Origin: Gammaproteobacteria bacterium
Lineage (GTDB): Bacteria > Pseudomonadota > Gammaproteobacteria > Granulosicoccales > Granulosicoccaceae
NCBI GenBank assembly: GCA_020444765.1
Contig: JAGRHW010000047.1
Span: 1-13,764, forward strand
Reading direction: 5' to 3'
DNA: 13,764 bases
Made by a program: the position numbers and the translations under genes. The notes beneath the pieces are model-generated. The model was not told the origin of the DNA, searched no databases, and worked only from the letters and a program-made list of their open reading frames with translations. Below, one piece after another: positions 1 to 7,032 of the stretch (position 1 is the stretch's first letter; every line of letters starts with the position of its first letter).

Positions 1-1144
1 CGAAACCCAGAATGTTTTTTCGCACCATCAGCGGCATAATCAGTTCATTGCAGATCATAGTGTATAATGCAATGGTGGCGACTATGATCTTGCTGTTTGC
101 GGCCGACAGTCCGCCGATAAAGACCACCAGTGTCAGCCAGGGTTGTTGACCGGCCATCGGAATCGTCAGGACGAAATTATCCGGATCTATCGAGCCATCC
201 GGAAACAACAGCAGCCCGCCCAGCGCCAGTGGCAGGACGAACAAATTGATGATCAGCAGATACAGCGGAAACAACCAGGCGGCGGTGTCGATATGGGATT
301 CATCGGTGTTCTCCACAACAGCGACCTGGAACTGACGGGGCAATAAAAATATCGCAAACATGGAGATAATCAACAGGGCGAACCAGTTGACATAACCGCC
401 GGGCAAGGCATCCATGGTCAACAAGCTGGCCAGCTCCGGGTCGGCTATCGCCTGGGAGAACAGGTCTGTCGGTCCGGAGAACAGGAAAAACGTCGTATAG
501 ATGCCGACAGCCAGAAACGCCAGCAGCTTGATGATTGATTCAAAGGCAATCGCCGCGACCATGCCTTCGTGATGCTCGGTGACATCCAGTTGTCTGGTGC
601 CGAAAATAATCGTGAACATGGCGAGCAGCAAAGCCACATAAAAAGGCGTGTCCTGCCAGAAGGCGTTGTGCAGCAGGGTGGGGGTGATGATTTGCGGATA
701 ATGTTGAATCACCGTATAACTGGAGGCGACGGCTTTGAGTTGCAGGGCGATATACGGCAGGATGCCGATGACTGAAATCACGGTCACCAGGCTTGTCAAA
801 AGCGCGCTCTTGCCGTATCTCGATCCGATAAAGTCGGCGATCGATGTAATTCTGTGTTTTTTTGAAATCCGCACGATTTTTCTCAACACGAACCACCAGA
901 GCGCGGCCATCAGCGTGGGGCCGAGATAAATCGGTAAAAACCCGAGCCCAGTCGTAGCTGCCCGGCCAACGCTACCGTAGTACGTCCAGGCGGTGCAGTA
1001 GATAGCCAGTGACAACGAGTAAACGTAGGGGTTGTTGATAATGCTGCGTTGTTCGCTGGAGCGCTTGTCGCCGAAATAGGCGATACCGAACAGCAGCGCC
1101 AGATAGAAAAACGCGACAAAAAGAACAATGCCGTCGCTAAGCAT
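1..1144 (-). CDS. CrbS/CbrA-like sensor, N-terminal sodium:solute symporter domain (partial, runs off left edge)
   Basis: I translated 381 residues from ATG 1144 to the window edge with no stop. The protein is a multi-pass membrane protein of the sodium:solute symporter (SSS) fold. Hallmarks are CTAWTYYGSVGRAA (about residues 50-63), FLPIYLGPTL (69-78), GILPYIALQLKAV (127-139), FLLPRQFQVAVVE (266-278) and GGLSAANSKIIVAT (344-357). This version of the SSS domain is typical of the N-terminus of CrbS/MxtR and CbrA hybrid histidine kinases rather than of plain transporters. Those proteins then carry PAS, HisKA, HATPase and often REC domains, which here would lie left of position 1. CrbS governs acetyl-CoA synthetase expression (acetate switch) and CbrA governs carbon/nitrogen balance; which applies cannot be decided from this half. 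The start codon overlaps the end of the 78-aa gene by 8 bases, so translation is probably coupled. The kinase part is inferred from family knowledge and not seen. Confidence 0.85.
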   Translation of the reverse strand, partial: MLSDGIVLFVAFFYLALLFGIAYFGDKRSSEQRSIINNPYVYSLSLAIYCTAWTYYGSVGRAATTGLGFLPIYLGPTLMAALWWFVLRKIVRISKKHRITSIADFIGSRYGKSALLTSLVTVISVIGILPYIALQLKAVASSYTVIQHYPQIITPTLLHNAFWQDTPFYVALLLAMFTIIFGTRQLDVTEHHEGMVAAIAFESIIKLLAFLAVGIYTTFFLFSGPTDLFSQAIADPELASLLTMDALPGGYVNWFALLIISMFAIFLLPRQFQVAVVENTDESHIDTAAWLFPLYLLIINLFVLPLALGGLLLFPDGSIDPDNFVLTIPMAGQQPWLTLVVFIGGLSAANSKIIVATIALYTMICNELIMPLMVRKNILGF

Positions 1145-1373
1145 CTGAGTTCTGCCCGGTGCTTTTGCCCGAATAGTAGCGCTGCAGTTGTTTGATGAGT
1201 AGTCTGACACTGACGATGATCAGTGCCCATACACCGAACAGATAGACGAACAGGACCGGCAAGCCGACAATCAGTTTGGGCTGGGAGGCGAGCATCAGCA
1301 GCGGATAGTTCATGGCCAGCAGGCCGCAAAGCGCAGTCACCAGCAGCCTTTGCCGATACAGCTTTCTAAGCAT
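1137..1373 (-). CDS. Small two-helix membrane protein preceding the symporter-sensor
   Basis: This is a 78-aa protein with two hydrophobic segments, about residues 10-30 and 34-60. Between and within them runs a P-K-L-I-V-G-L-P-V-L pattern, then aromatic residues, and it ends in a short basic/polar tail. It has an excellent ribosome binding site (AGGAGG, 7 bases before ATG 1373). That site contains the TAG stop of the preceding 682-aa gene, and its own stop overlaps the next start. Small hydrophobic partners precede both SSS transporters (DUF4212/DUF485 proteins before acetate symporters) and some CbrA genes (a short overlapping ORF called CbrX in Pseudomonas, as I recall it). I infer that it is a small subunit or chaperone of the symporter-sensor. 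Its sequence is too short to place firmly in any of these families. Confidence 0.75.
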   Translation of the reverse strand: MLRKLYRQRLLVTALCGLLAMNYPLLMLASQPKLIVGLPVLFVYLFGVWALIIVSVRLLIKQLQRYYSGKSTGQNSDA

Positions 1374-1384
1374 CGTTATGCCTC

Positions 1385-3433
1385 CTATTGATAGGCGTCC
1401 AGAGCGTCCTGCAGTGTCACTATGCCTTTTGCCTCGAGAAGGTTGATCAGGCTCAGCAGAAGTTCAGCGGTCGCCAGGCTGTCGGCGAGTGCCGTGTGTC
1501 GATCGAAAATCTCTATCCCAAGTCTGGCTACAATGGCATCCAGTGACTGATCGACTTCGTGGCCGTGCAGGCAGACTGAAAGCATCAAGGTGTCCAGAAC
1601 CGGGTTGCCGAAACGGACACCGGATTTCATTTCCCGGCGTTTGAGGAACTTCAGATCGAACCAGGCGTTGTGCGCGACCAGAACGGCATCACCGACAAAC
1701 GCCTTGAACTGCGGCAGCACGTGGTCAATCGATGGCGCATCCTTGACCTGCTCGTCGGTGATGCCATGAAAGCGTATGGAGCTTTTCGGGATCGATCGTC
1801 CTGGATGGACAAGCTGATCGAAAATTTCGTCCGACAGTATTCGTTGATTGACAACCCTGACACCGGCAATCGAAATGATTTCGTCTCCCTGGTCCGGATT
1901 CAGACCGGTGGTCTCGGTATCGAAAACCACAAAGTCAAGCTCCCGCAAACGGCGCTTTTTGAGTGCCTGGTTGTCACCGGCGAGTTCCGCCAGATCAAAA
2001 TCGTAGGTCATCGGGCGCGGCGGAATATCCTCGACGGTGTTTTCCCATTGCCGGTCGGAGCCCGGTACCGGGATTCTGAGAATTGCGTTGCCCTCCAGCC
2101 GCGGGTGTTGCTGACTCCAGACCACGCTGCTGTGTTGCCGAAGCACATTGCCGACAGTCGGGAATCCGACTGCGTCTTCCAGCGTTTCGGTTTCCCATTG
2201 GGTCAATTGCTTGTGCGAGATTGGTCGCCCCTGCCAGCTCAGATCCAGATAAACTTTGTGATCACGATGGTCGGCATCCAGGTCAAATGCTTTGATTCCG
2301 TGGATCGCCTTGATCCGCAGCATATAAAACTCAAGCAGCACCGACATGGCGTGACTGTCAACACGCATCCACAGGGGCAGGCCGGTCTGCGTGACCTGCA
2401 GTTCTTCTGCAACCCTGGGTCGTCTGCTGATATTGCGGATCAAATCCGGCGAGTAGATATCCGCCGTGACGAGCTCTCCGCCAAGCAGCTTGCGGGATTC
2501 GTTAGCCAGTGAATCAACCTGCTTACTGAGGTTCTCACTTTCGCTCATGATGACGTTATGAAACGCCTTGCGCAGTTCATCCGGCAGGTCGTCATGGGTT
2601 GCGACATTTTCAGCAGCAGCTTTCAGGCTGGCCAGCGGGCTGCGCAATTGCTCGACAGTCTGACGCAACAGTTCGTTGCGTTTGCGCAAGGCGCCCTGAC
2701 GAGAGGTGACATCGTAAAGTGTCATCACGAATCCGCGGGAACCGGCTTGCTCACCCTCGTTGGTCAGCAGGCCCATGCGACAATGCAACATATGCTCTTT
2801 GTTCAAAACAGAGCAAACAAAGTCGGTCGAGCCGGCGGGTTTTTGTTTTGCGCCGGGTTCACCGGTGATGACATCCAGGGTGTGTTCCACCGGGCCACGC
2901 GGCAGAATATCGTATAAAGACCGGCCGAGCCCGACCCGTTCAGGGCTTTTCAGAATCCGCACGGCGCTCGGGTTATAGAGAATGATGCGGGCGTTTTTGT
3001 CGCAAACCACCACGCCTTCGTCGAGTCCACGAATGACCTGCTCGAGATAGTTCTTCTTGAGGTCGGATGACTGCGCGCCGGTTCTCAGGGCACGGCTTAC
3101 TTCCTGTCGTGATTTCGCCAGCTCATCGCCAAACTCATGGAGGATTTCCGGAAGACGGCCTAGCTGATGAGCGGACGTGATTTCCAGTTCGTGGCTGGCG
3201 TGTGTTTTGAGAATGATTTCGGCGCCGCGAATAACGGACCCGAGAGGGCGTATGATGCGTTGCTTAAGGTAACGCCACTCAACGATACTGAGCAAAACTG
3301 CAATGGTGAGTATGCCGGTGATGATCAACCCGGTGTCGGGAGCAAAAAAGCCGGTTATTGCAAGGATGATAGCAATCACCATCAGTAAAAGCCTGGCGGC
3401 GAAGAACAGGTTGACGGGATTGCGAAGCGGCAT
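1385..3433 (-). CDS. Membrane PAS / degenerate histidine-kinase core fused to DEDDh 3'-5' exonuclease
   Basis: 682 aa. Two transmembrane helices (about 8-30 and 34-53) are followed by a HAMP-like linker (55-115), a PAS domain (about 128-245; GLDEGVVVCD, ILYNPSAVRIL) and a HisKA-like dimerisation segment. The H-box reads TVEQLRSPLASL (259-270), so Glu261 sits where the phospho-accepting His would be. The following ATPase-like region (about 320-460) shows no recognisable N, G1 or G2 box. Residues 498-665 form a DnaQ/DEDDh exonuclease domain with DTETTG (Asp505, Glu507), FHGIT (555-559), AHNAWFD (Asp593) and His646/Asp651. The nuclease residues are therefore intact while the kinase appears inactive. 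The start at ATG 3433 has an AGGA site about 9 bases upstream. It lies 42 bases after the receiver gene, and its stop is inside the ribosome binding site of the 78-aa gene, so all are probably one operon. Database names such as 'DNA polymerase III epsilon' would be misleading, because it is a membrane protein with sensor architecture. The substrate is unknown. Confidence 0.88.
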   Translation of the reverse strand: MPLRNPVNLFFAARLLLMVIAIILAITGFFAPDTGLIITGILTIAVLLSIVEWRYLKQRIIRPLGSVIRGAEIILKTHASHELEITSAHQLGRLPEILHEFGDELAKSRQEVSRALRTGAQSSDLKKNYLEQVIRGLDEGVVVCDKNARIILYNPSAVRILKSPERVGLGRSLYDILPRGPVEHTLDVITGEPGAKQKPAGSTDFVCSVLNKEHMLHCRMGLLTNEGEQAGSRGFVMTLYDVTSRQGALRKRNELLRQTVEQLRSPLASLKAAAENVATHDDLPDELRKAFHNVIMSESENLSKQVDSLANESRKLLGGELVTADIYSPDLIRNISRRPRVAEELQVTQTGLPLWMRVDSHAMSVLLEFYMLRIKAIHGIKAFDLDADHRDHKVYLDLSWQGRPISHKQLTQWETETLEDAVGFPTVGNVLRQHSSVVWSQQHPRLEGNAILRIPVPGSDRQWENTVEDIPPRPMTYDFDLAELAGDNQALKKRRLRELDFVVFDTETTGLNPDQGDEIISIAGVRVVNQRILSDEIFDQLVHPGRSIPKSSIRFHGITDEQVKDAPSIDHVLPQFKAFVGDAVLVAHNAWFDLKFLKRREMKSGVRFGNPVLDTLMLSVCLHGHEVDQSLDAIVARLGIEIFDRHTALADSLATAELLLSLINLLEAKGIVTLQDALDAYQ

Positions 3434-3475
3434 GTGGTGTTTTCCTTATATCGGCTTAGGTCAAATCCCCGTCTG

Positions 3476-3838
3476 TCAGCTCAACAACACGGATATCTTA
3501 TTAATGACATCCTGGGTTGAAAACGGTTTTGTGATATAGTCATCGGCGCCAAGCGCCAGCCCCTTCTCTCTTTCGACCTGTCTGCCCTTGGCGGTCAGCA
3601 TGATTATTTTCAGCGCGTTCCAGCGTGAATCCTCGCGTAATAGCTGGCAGACCTCAAAACCGTCAAGTTTGGGCATATTAATGTCAAGCAAAACAAGGTC
3701 AGGCGACCAATCCTTTATCTTTTCGAGAGCTGCTTCACCATCCTGAGCTGTTGCAACAGAGTAGCCTGATTTTTGAACTATAAACTCGAGTGACAACAGT
3801 ATATTGGGCTCGTCATCGACGATAAGAACTTTTTTCAT
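3476..3838 (-). CDS. Single-domain response regulator (REC only, CheY-like)
   Basis: This is a 120-aa receiver domain with no output domain. The conserved pocket is complete: Asp8/Asp9, phospho-acceptor Asp52 (LVLLDINMP), Thr82 (IIMLTAK) and Lys104 (ITKPFS). The open frame extends upstream to 3964, but homology begins at MKKVLIVDDEP, so I place the start at ATG 3838, preceded by a G-rich stretch (GGGGG). It is the first gene of the leftward operon, upstream of the PAS/exonuclease protein and the CrbS/CbrA-like sensor. A stand-alone receiver next to a kinase usually acts as a phospho-shuttle or binds a partner protein. A reasonable inference is that it takes phosphate from the sensor kinase and contacts the PAS/exonuclease protein, which cannot autophosphorylate. 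It lacks a DNA-binding domain, so it is not the LuxR-type CrbR. Confidence 0.92.
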   Translation of the reverse strand: MKKVLIVDDEPNILLSLEFIVQKSGYSVATAQDGEAALEKIKDWSPDLVLLDINMPKLDGFEVCQLLREDSRWNALKIIMLTAKGRQVEREKGLALGADDYITKPFSTQDVINKISVLLS

Positions 3839-4353
3839 GATTGCGGCGATCCCCCAGGTGAAGAGTAATAAGCTCAGACCAGTAACGTGCTGTTGCAGAC
3901 AATGCTGTTCACAGCCTCGATTATTGAAATTGGCCTGAAAATGGGTGCGGGACCCATGATTCACGAATGCAGTTTTTAATATGTCGCAGGTTTATCCGGC
4001 CGTCGACTGGTTTGTGCGAGATAGGCTTCGCGGAAAACCAATTGATTTCTGTCAATGGCGCGAGCCGTTTTATAAGTCTGCATTGAGCCGTAAATCACCT
4101 TCGATGGTAGCATATTTCTCTGATCCGATAGTACTTGCGAATGATTCCAGATGGTCGGACTTGTAGTTATATCGTTTGTCTGAGGGTGGCTCAAGTCGCG
4201 AAAACTATGACGAAAAGCTACACAAAAATTGTCGTGACTTGCTAGATTTATACGAGTGACATTGCCCAAAAGTGGCTGAAATGATGTTTGCTCTGAAGGC
4301 TGAAGACCGGATTTACCTTGAACAGCTTCGATGCTATTCTTGACATGACAATA
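3839..4353. other. Non-coding stretch between the receiver gene and the phage-like islet
   Basis: About 515 bases with no convincing gene. The longest frames read as low-complexity mixtures without domains, hydrophobic segments or good ribosome binding sites. The region is AT-richer than its surroundings. It contains a plausible leftward sigma-70-type promoter at 4166-4194, which would give the receiver operon a leader of about 320 bases. A second TATAAA-like -10 element lies near 4070 on the minus strand without a good -35. I see no tRNA and no intrinsic terminator. Confidence 0.5.
4166..4194 (-). promoter_or_regulatory. Candidate sigma-70 promoter for the leftward signalling operon
   Basis: On the minus strand TTGAGC (4194-4189) and TATAAC (4171-4166) are separated by exactly 17 bases, close to the TTGACA/TATAAT consensus. 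Nothing else in this gap is as good, and the first gene downstream is the receiver gene starting at 3838. The long untranslated leader this implies is a reservation: another promoter nearer the gene may exist. Confidence 0.4.
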
Positions 4354-4638
4354 CTATTTTTTTGTCGGAGGCCGTCCTCTCTTCCGGTTCGGTACGCCGC
4401 TACTGTCATAGCGTTCGGGAAAAAGCGTCTCGGGCGTCAGATTCAGAGACTCGGCGATAATCTTCTCGGCACGTGGATAAGGTTTGATCAATGCTTGCCA
4501 GACCGCCTGACGGCTGATTCCAGCTTCTCTGGCAATCGAGGCAAGACTTCTATCCGTAAGCGCCAGTTGGTAGATGATCCAGGCCCGTCTTTTTGCCTTG
4601 TTGCGGAACAGCTTGCTGGTCTTGGTGTCAATGTCCAT
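4354..4638 (-). CDS. Ner/Nlp-type helix-turn-helix DNA-binding protein with AT-hook-like tail
   Basis: 94 aa. An N-terminal basic stretch is followed by a helix-turn-helix at about residues 31-50 (SIAREAGIS then RQAVWQAL). Next comes the segment PYPRAEKIIAESLNL...LFPERY (about 53-77), which is characteristic of the Ner (phage Mu) / Nlp (SfsB) family. In Mu, Ner is the early negative regulator transcribed divergently from the repressor gene c. Here too the gene is divergent from a phage-repressor-like gene at 4761. The tail (84-94) contains RKRGRPP, an AT-hook-like motif that could bind the minor groove of AT-rich DNA; I do not recall such a tail in Ner of Mu. ATG 4638 lacks a clear Shine-Dalgarno sequence. 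No transposase or other phage genes follow it. It is probably a domesticated or leftover regulator. Confidence 0.8.
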   Translation of the reverse strand: MDIDTKTSKLFRNKAKRRAWIIYQLALTDRSLASIAREAGISRQAVWQALIKPYPRAEKIIAESLNLTPETLFPERYDSSGVPNRKRGRPPTKK

Positions 4639-4664
4639 ATTGATGGTGAATATAGTTCAATAAA

Positions 4665-4672
4665 TTGATCAA
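4665..4672. repeat. Short palindrome TTGATCAA in the divergent control region
   Basis: A perfect 8-base palindrome lies 27 bases upstream of the Ner-like start, in an AT-rich stretch between two divergent regulator genes. It is short enough to arise by chance, so its role as an operator is only a suggestion. Confidence 0.25.
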
Positions 4673-4700
4673 ATCAAGAATTGGAATACTGAAATCGTTA

Positions 4701-4719
4701 AAACAGGTCAGTTCTGTTT
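4701..4719. promoter_or_regulatory. Inverted repeat, candidate operator of the divergent regulator pair
   Basis: AAACAG (4701-4706) and CTGTTT (4714-4719) form a perfect inverted repeat with a 7-base spacer, a typical geometry for dimeric HTH repressors. It lies 42-60 bases upstream of the repressor-like gene and 63-81 bases upstream of the Ner-like gene, so a bound repressor could control both. No binding data can be inferred from the sequence alone. Confidence 0.4.
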
Positions 4720-4760
4720 ATTTTAATAGACACGTCAGAGTGATTTAAAGAGGCTTACTC

Positions 4761-5270
4761 TTGGACATTAATAGTAAAGATGTAAATAGAAGTGCGGTGG
4801 ACACTACAGTGTTAGAAGATTCTGACGGTTTTCCATTGCGTCTGCGTGAAGCAATGCAAGGCAGGAGTATCAGGGAGTTTGCCTCATCAGCAAATATGTC
4901 TGCCGGCACCCTGCACAATTACCTAAACAACGAAAGTTTGCCGACCCTGGACAAACTCATTGCACTGGCCAATACTGCGGATGTCAATCTTAACTGGTTG
5001 GCGACCGGTGTCGGGACACCGGCTCGCTCACATTCACAGACGTCGATGAGCTACCGGGAATATGCCAATGCCGAGAAACGACTGGACATAATGCTGTTGC
5101 GCGCAATTATCGAGTGTCTCGAACAAACCACGATGAACCGCCAGATAGCCATGAGCGCGGAAAAGAAGAGCAGTATCGTGGCGTCGATTTACGACTTGTG
5201 TTCCGAAATCGGCGACAAAGCGGTCAACAAGGAGAAAATAACCAGGTTGATCGAATCGACGCTGCCATAA
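4761..5270 (+). CDS. Phage-repressor-like XRE-family regulator (no S24 peptidase domain)
   Basis: 169 aa. Residues about 24-82 form an XRE/Cro-CI-type HTH (FPLRLREAM, SIREFASSANMSAGTLHNYL, LPTLDKLIALA, NLNWLATGVG), the form common in lambdoid and Mu-like phage repressors. The C-terminal part (about 100-169) is helical with LDIMLLRAIIECLE and a KKSSIVASIYDLCSE segment. It has no S24/LexA autocleavage domain, so RecA-triggered induction is unlikely. The start is TTG 4761: an AAAGAGG ribosome binding site lies 7 bases upstream, and no ATG occurs in frame until residue 32, inside the HTH domain. It is transcribed away from the Ner-like gene, with an AT-rich control region of about 120 bases between them. 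No phage structural or transposition gene is nearby, so it looks like an orphan immunity repressor. Confidence 0.82.
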   Translation: MDINSKDVNRSAVDTTVLEDSDGFPLRLREAMQGRSIREFASSANMSAGTLHNYLNNESLPTLDKLIALANTADVNLNWLATGVGTPARSHSQTSMSYREYANAEKRLDIMLLRAIIECLEQTTMNRQIAMSAEKKSSIVASIYDLCSEIGDKAVNKEKITRLIESTLP

Positions 5271-5348
5271 GCGACTGCTATTGCGCTTGTTTCAATCGCG
5301 TCATCCCGTTTCGACAAGGCGGCGCGTTTATCAGCGGCTGATCGAGAA

Positions 5349-6149
5349 TCAGGCTGTGACGGCCGCCGGCTGTTTTTGCGCACTGCTGAACAGGCGGAAA
5401 AAATTGTCGGTGGTCGCCTCGGCCAGCTCTTCCAGTGTGATGCCTCTCAAGTCAGCGACAAACTGCGCCGTGTGCCGGGTGTAGGCCGGTTCGTTCGGTT
5501 TGCCCCGGTGTGGCACCGGGGCCAGAAAAGGCGCGTCCGTTTCCACGAGTATCCTGTCCAGCGGCGCCTTGCGGGCGACTTCCTGTACCAGGGGGGCGCT
5601 TTTGAATGTGACAATCCCGGAAAAGGAAATATAGAAGCCGATCTCCAGTGCCTGTTCGGCGATCCGCCAGTCTTCGGCAAAACAATGCAGGACACCGCCG
5701 GCCTCTTCGGCGCGGTGGTCGCGTAAGGTCTGCATGGTGTCATCGGCCGCATCCCGGGTATGGATGACCAGCGGCTTTTTGAGTATCCGGGCTGCCTCGA
5801 TGTGCCGGTGAAACCGCTCGTGCTGCCAGTCAAGTTCACCACTGCTGCGGAAATAGTCCAGACCGGTCTCGCCGATGGCGACGACTTTTTCGTGCCGTCC
5901 AGCCTTGATCAACTCCTCGACGGAAGGCTCGTGTCCCTCACGGTGGTTGGGGTGGACGCCGACAGAGGCAAAAATGTGCGCATGATTTTCCGCGATCGCC
6001 AGTACCTCGGGGTAGTCCTCCCAGTCTACTGAAATGCACAACAGCCAGTCGATATGATTGTCGCGGGCGTTTTGCAGGACTTGCGGAAGCCGCTCATGGA
6101 GTCCGTCGAAATTGAGATGGCAGTGTGAGTCGACTAGTTGTAAGGTCAT
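5349..6149 (-). CDS. ycfH: TatD-family metal-dependent nuclease, YcfH type
   Basis: 266 aa, the usual family length. The TIM-barrel metal ligands are visible: DSHCHL (His9, His11), GETGLDY (Glu94), IHTRDA (His130), LHCFAED (His155) and ETDAPFLAPVPHRGK (Asp205). Wording such as GFYISFSGIVTF and APVPHRGKPNEPAYTR is closer to E. coli YcfH than to TatD itself. Family members are Mg-dependent DNases, some with 3'-5' exonuclease activity on damaged ends or D-aminoacyl-tRNA deacylase activity; the substrate here is unknown. ATG 6149 is preceded by AGGA at 7 bases. In many gammaproteobacteria ycfH follows tmk-holB-pilZ, but here it stands alone behind the terminator of phaB. It converges with the phage-repressor-like gene across a gap of about 80 bases without an obvious terminator. 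Confidence 0.92.
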   Translation of the reverse strand: MTLQLVDSHCHLNFDGLHERLPQVLQNARDNHIDWLLCISVDWEDYPEVLAIAENHAHIFASVGVHPNHREGHEPSVEELIKAGRHEKVVAIGETGLDYFRSSGELDWQHERFHRHIEAARILKKPLVIHTRDAADDTMQTLRDHRAEEAGGVLHCFAEDWRIAEQALEIGFYISFSGIVTFKSAPLVQEVARKAPLDRILVETDAPFLAPVPHRGKPNEPAYTRHTAQFVADLRGITLEELAEATTDNFFRLFSSAQKQPAAVTA

Positions 6150-6215
6150 GCGATGATCCTGCTTGAAAGACCGGCGGGTTTTCGGATGAAGACCGGCCGG
6201 CTATTGTAACCGATA

Positions 6216-6241
6216 AATAAAAAAGGGGCCGAAGCCCCTTT
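6216..6241 (-). terminator. Intrinsic terminator after phaB
   Basis: On the minus strand AAAGGGGC and GCCCCTTT form a perfect 8-base-pair stem with a TTCG tetraloop, followed by a T-rich run (TTTTTTATTT). It starts 25 bases after the phaB stop, so it ends the phaP-phaB transcript and separates it from ycfH. Confidence 0.9.
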
Positions 6242-6265
6242 CTACCAGATCAAAACAGGGTTCAC

Positions 6266-7015
6266 CTAGAAGCTGGTAAACAAACCACCGTTGACCGGAA
6301 TATTGGCGCCTGTGGTGTAGGCGTTGCGCTCGTCGGCCAGCCAGGCGACCGCAAAAGCAATCTCTTCCGGTTTGGCCATGCGGCCGACCGGCACCTGGGC
6401 GACGATTGACTGGAGCACATGATCCGGCATTGCGCTGGTCATCGCCGTGGCGACATAGCCGGGGGAAACGGTATTGACGGTAACGCCTTTGGAGGCCCCT
6501 TCCAGGGCAGCGGCCATGGTAAATCCATGCAGGCCGGCCTTAGCCGCGGAGTAATTGGGTTGACCGAATTGGCCGCGTTGTCCGTTGACCGAGGAGATAT
6601 TGATGATTCGTCCGTAACCGCGCTCCATCATGGCGGTCATTACGGGCTTGGTGACGTAAAAAGCGCTGTTGAGATTGGTATCTATAACCGCATCCCAGTC
6701 GGCAATTTCCATCTTCTTGATGCTCTTGTCGCGGGTGATTCCGGCACAATTGACCAGCACATCGATCGCTCCGTTGTTGGTTTCAATCTCGGTGACCATC
6801 GCCAGCGCGCTTTCCGGATCGGAAACATCGGCGGCAATAATCTTGAAATTAAAGCCTTCTTCCTTCATCGCGGCCTGCCATTTTTCCGCGTTGTTTTTGT
6901 CGGCAGGGTAATACCCGGCAAAAACCTGGCAGCCCATATTCGACAGCATTTTACAGATTTCCTGACCGATCCCGCCGTTGCCGCCTGTTACCAGAGCAAT
7001 GTTATTTTTTCGCAT
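6266..7015 (-). CDS. phaB: Acetoacetyl-CoA reductase (NADPH-dependent)
   Basis: 249 aa, a short-chain dehydrogenase/reductase that reduces acetoacetyl-CoA to (R)-3-hydroxybutyryl-CoA, the monomer for PHB synthesis. The cofactor motif is TGGNGGIG (10-17), with NCAGIT at 89-94 and the catalytic triad Ser142, Tyr155 and Lys159 (NISSVNG, YSAAK). The stretch GQRGQFGQPNYSAAKAGLHGF closely resembles PhaB of Cupriavidus and separates it from FabG. ATG 7015 has a GAGGA site at good distance. It lies 17 bases after the phasin gene in the same direction, so phaP-phaB is probably one transcript ended by the terminator at 6216-6241. No beta-ketothiolase (phaA) is in the window, so the first step must be supplied elsewhere. 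Confidence 0.95.
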   Translation of the reverse strand: MRKNNIALVTGGNGGIGQEICKMLSNMGCQVFAGYYPADKNNAEKWQAAMKEEGFNFKIIAADVSDPESALAMVTEIETNNGAIDVLVNCAGITRDKSIKKMEIADWDAVIDTNLNSAFYVTKPVMTAMMERGYGRIINISSVNGQRGQFGQPNYSAAKAGLHGFTMAAALEGASKGVTVNTVSPGYVATAMTSAMPDHVLQSIVAQVPVGRMAKPEEIAFAVAWLADERNAYTTGANIPVNGGLFTSF

Positions 7016-7032
7016 GTTGGATCCTCGTTGAG

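Noticed and set aside
1670..2512. Long open frame (280 aa) on the plus strand
   Set aside because: It is antisense to the PAS/exonuclease gene, whose minus-strand product has clear domains. The plus-strand product has no recognisable motif and simply mirrors the codon bias of the real gene.
3839..3964. Longer N-terminus (42 extra residues) for the receiver protein
   Set aside because: Receiver homology begins exactly at ATG 3838; the extra residues resemble no known extension and would make the domain start abnormally late.
3976..4269. 97-aa open frame on the minus strand in the non-coding stretch
   Set aside because: There is no good ribosome binding site, no domain and mixed low-quality composition. 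It overlaps the best promoter candidate in the region.
4340..4362. TTGACA on the plus strand near 4340 as a promoter
   Set aside because: No acceptable -10 box follows at 16-18 bases, and it would fire into the 3' end of the oppositely oriented Ner-like gene.
5330..5342. Small hairpin ATCAG-CGG-CTGAT between the repressor-like gene and ycfH as a terminator
   Set aside because: The stem is only 5 base pairs and no T-run follows on either strand.
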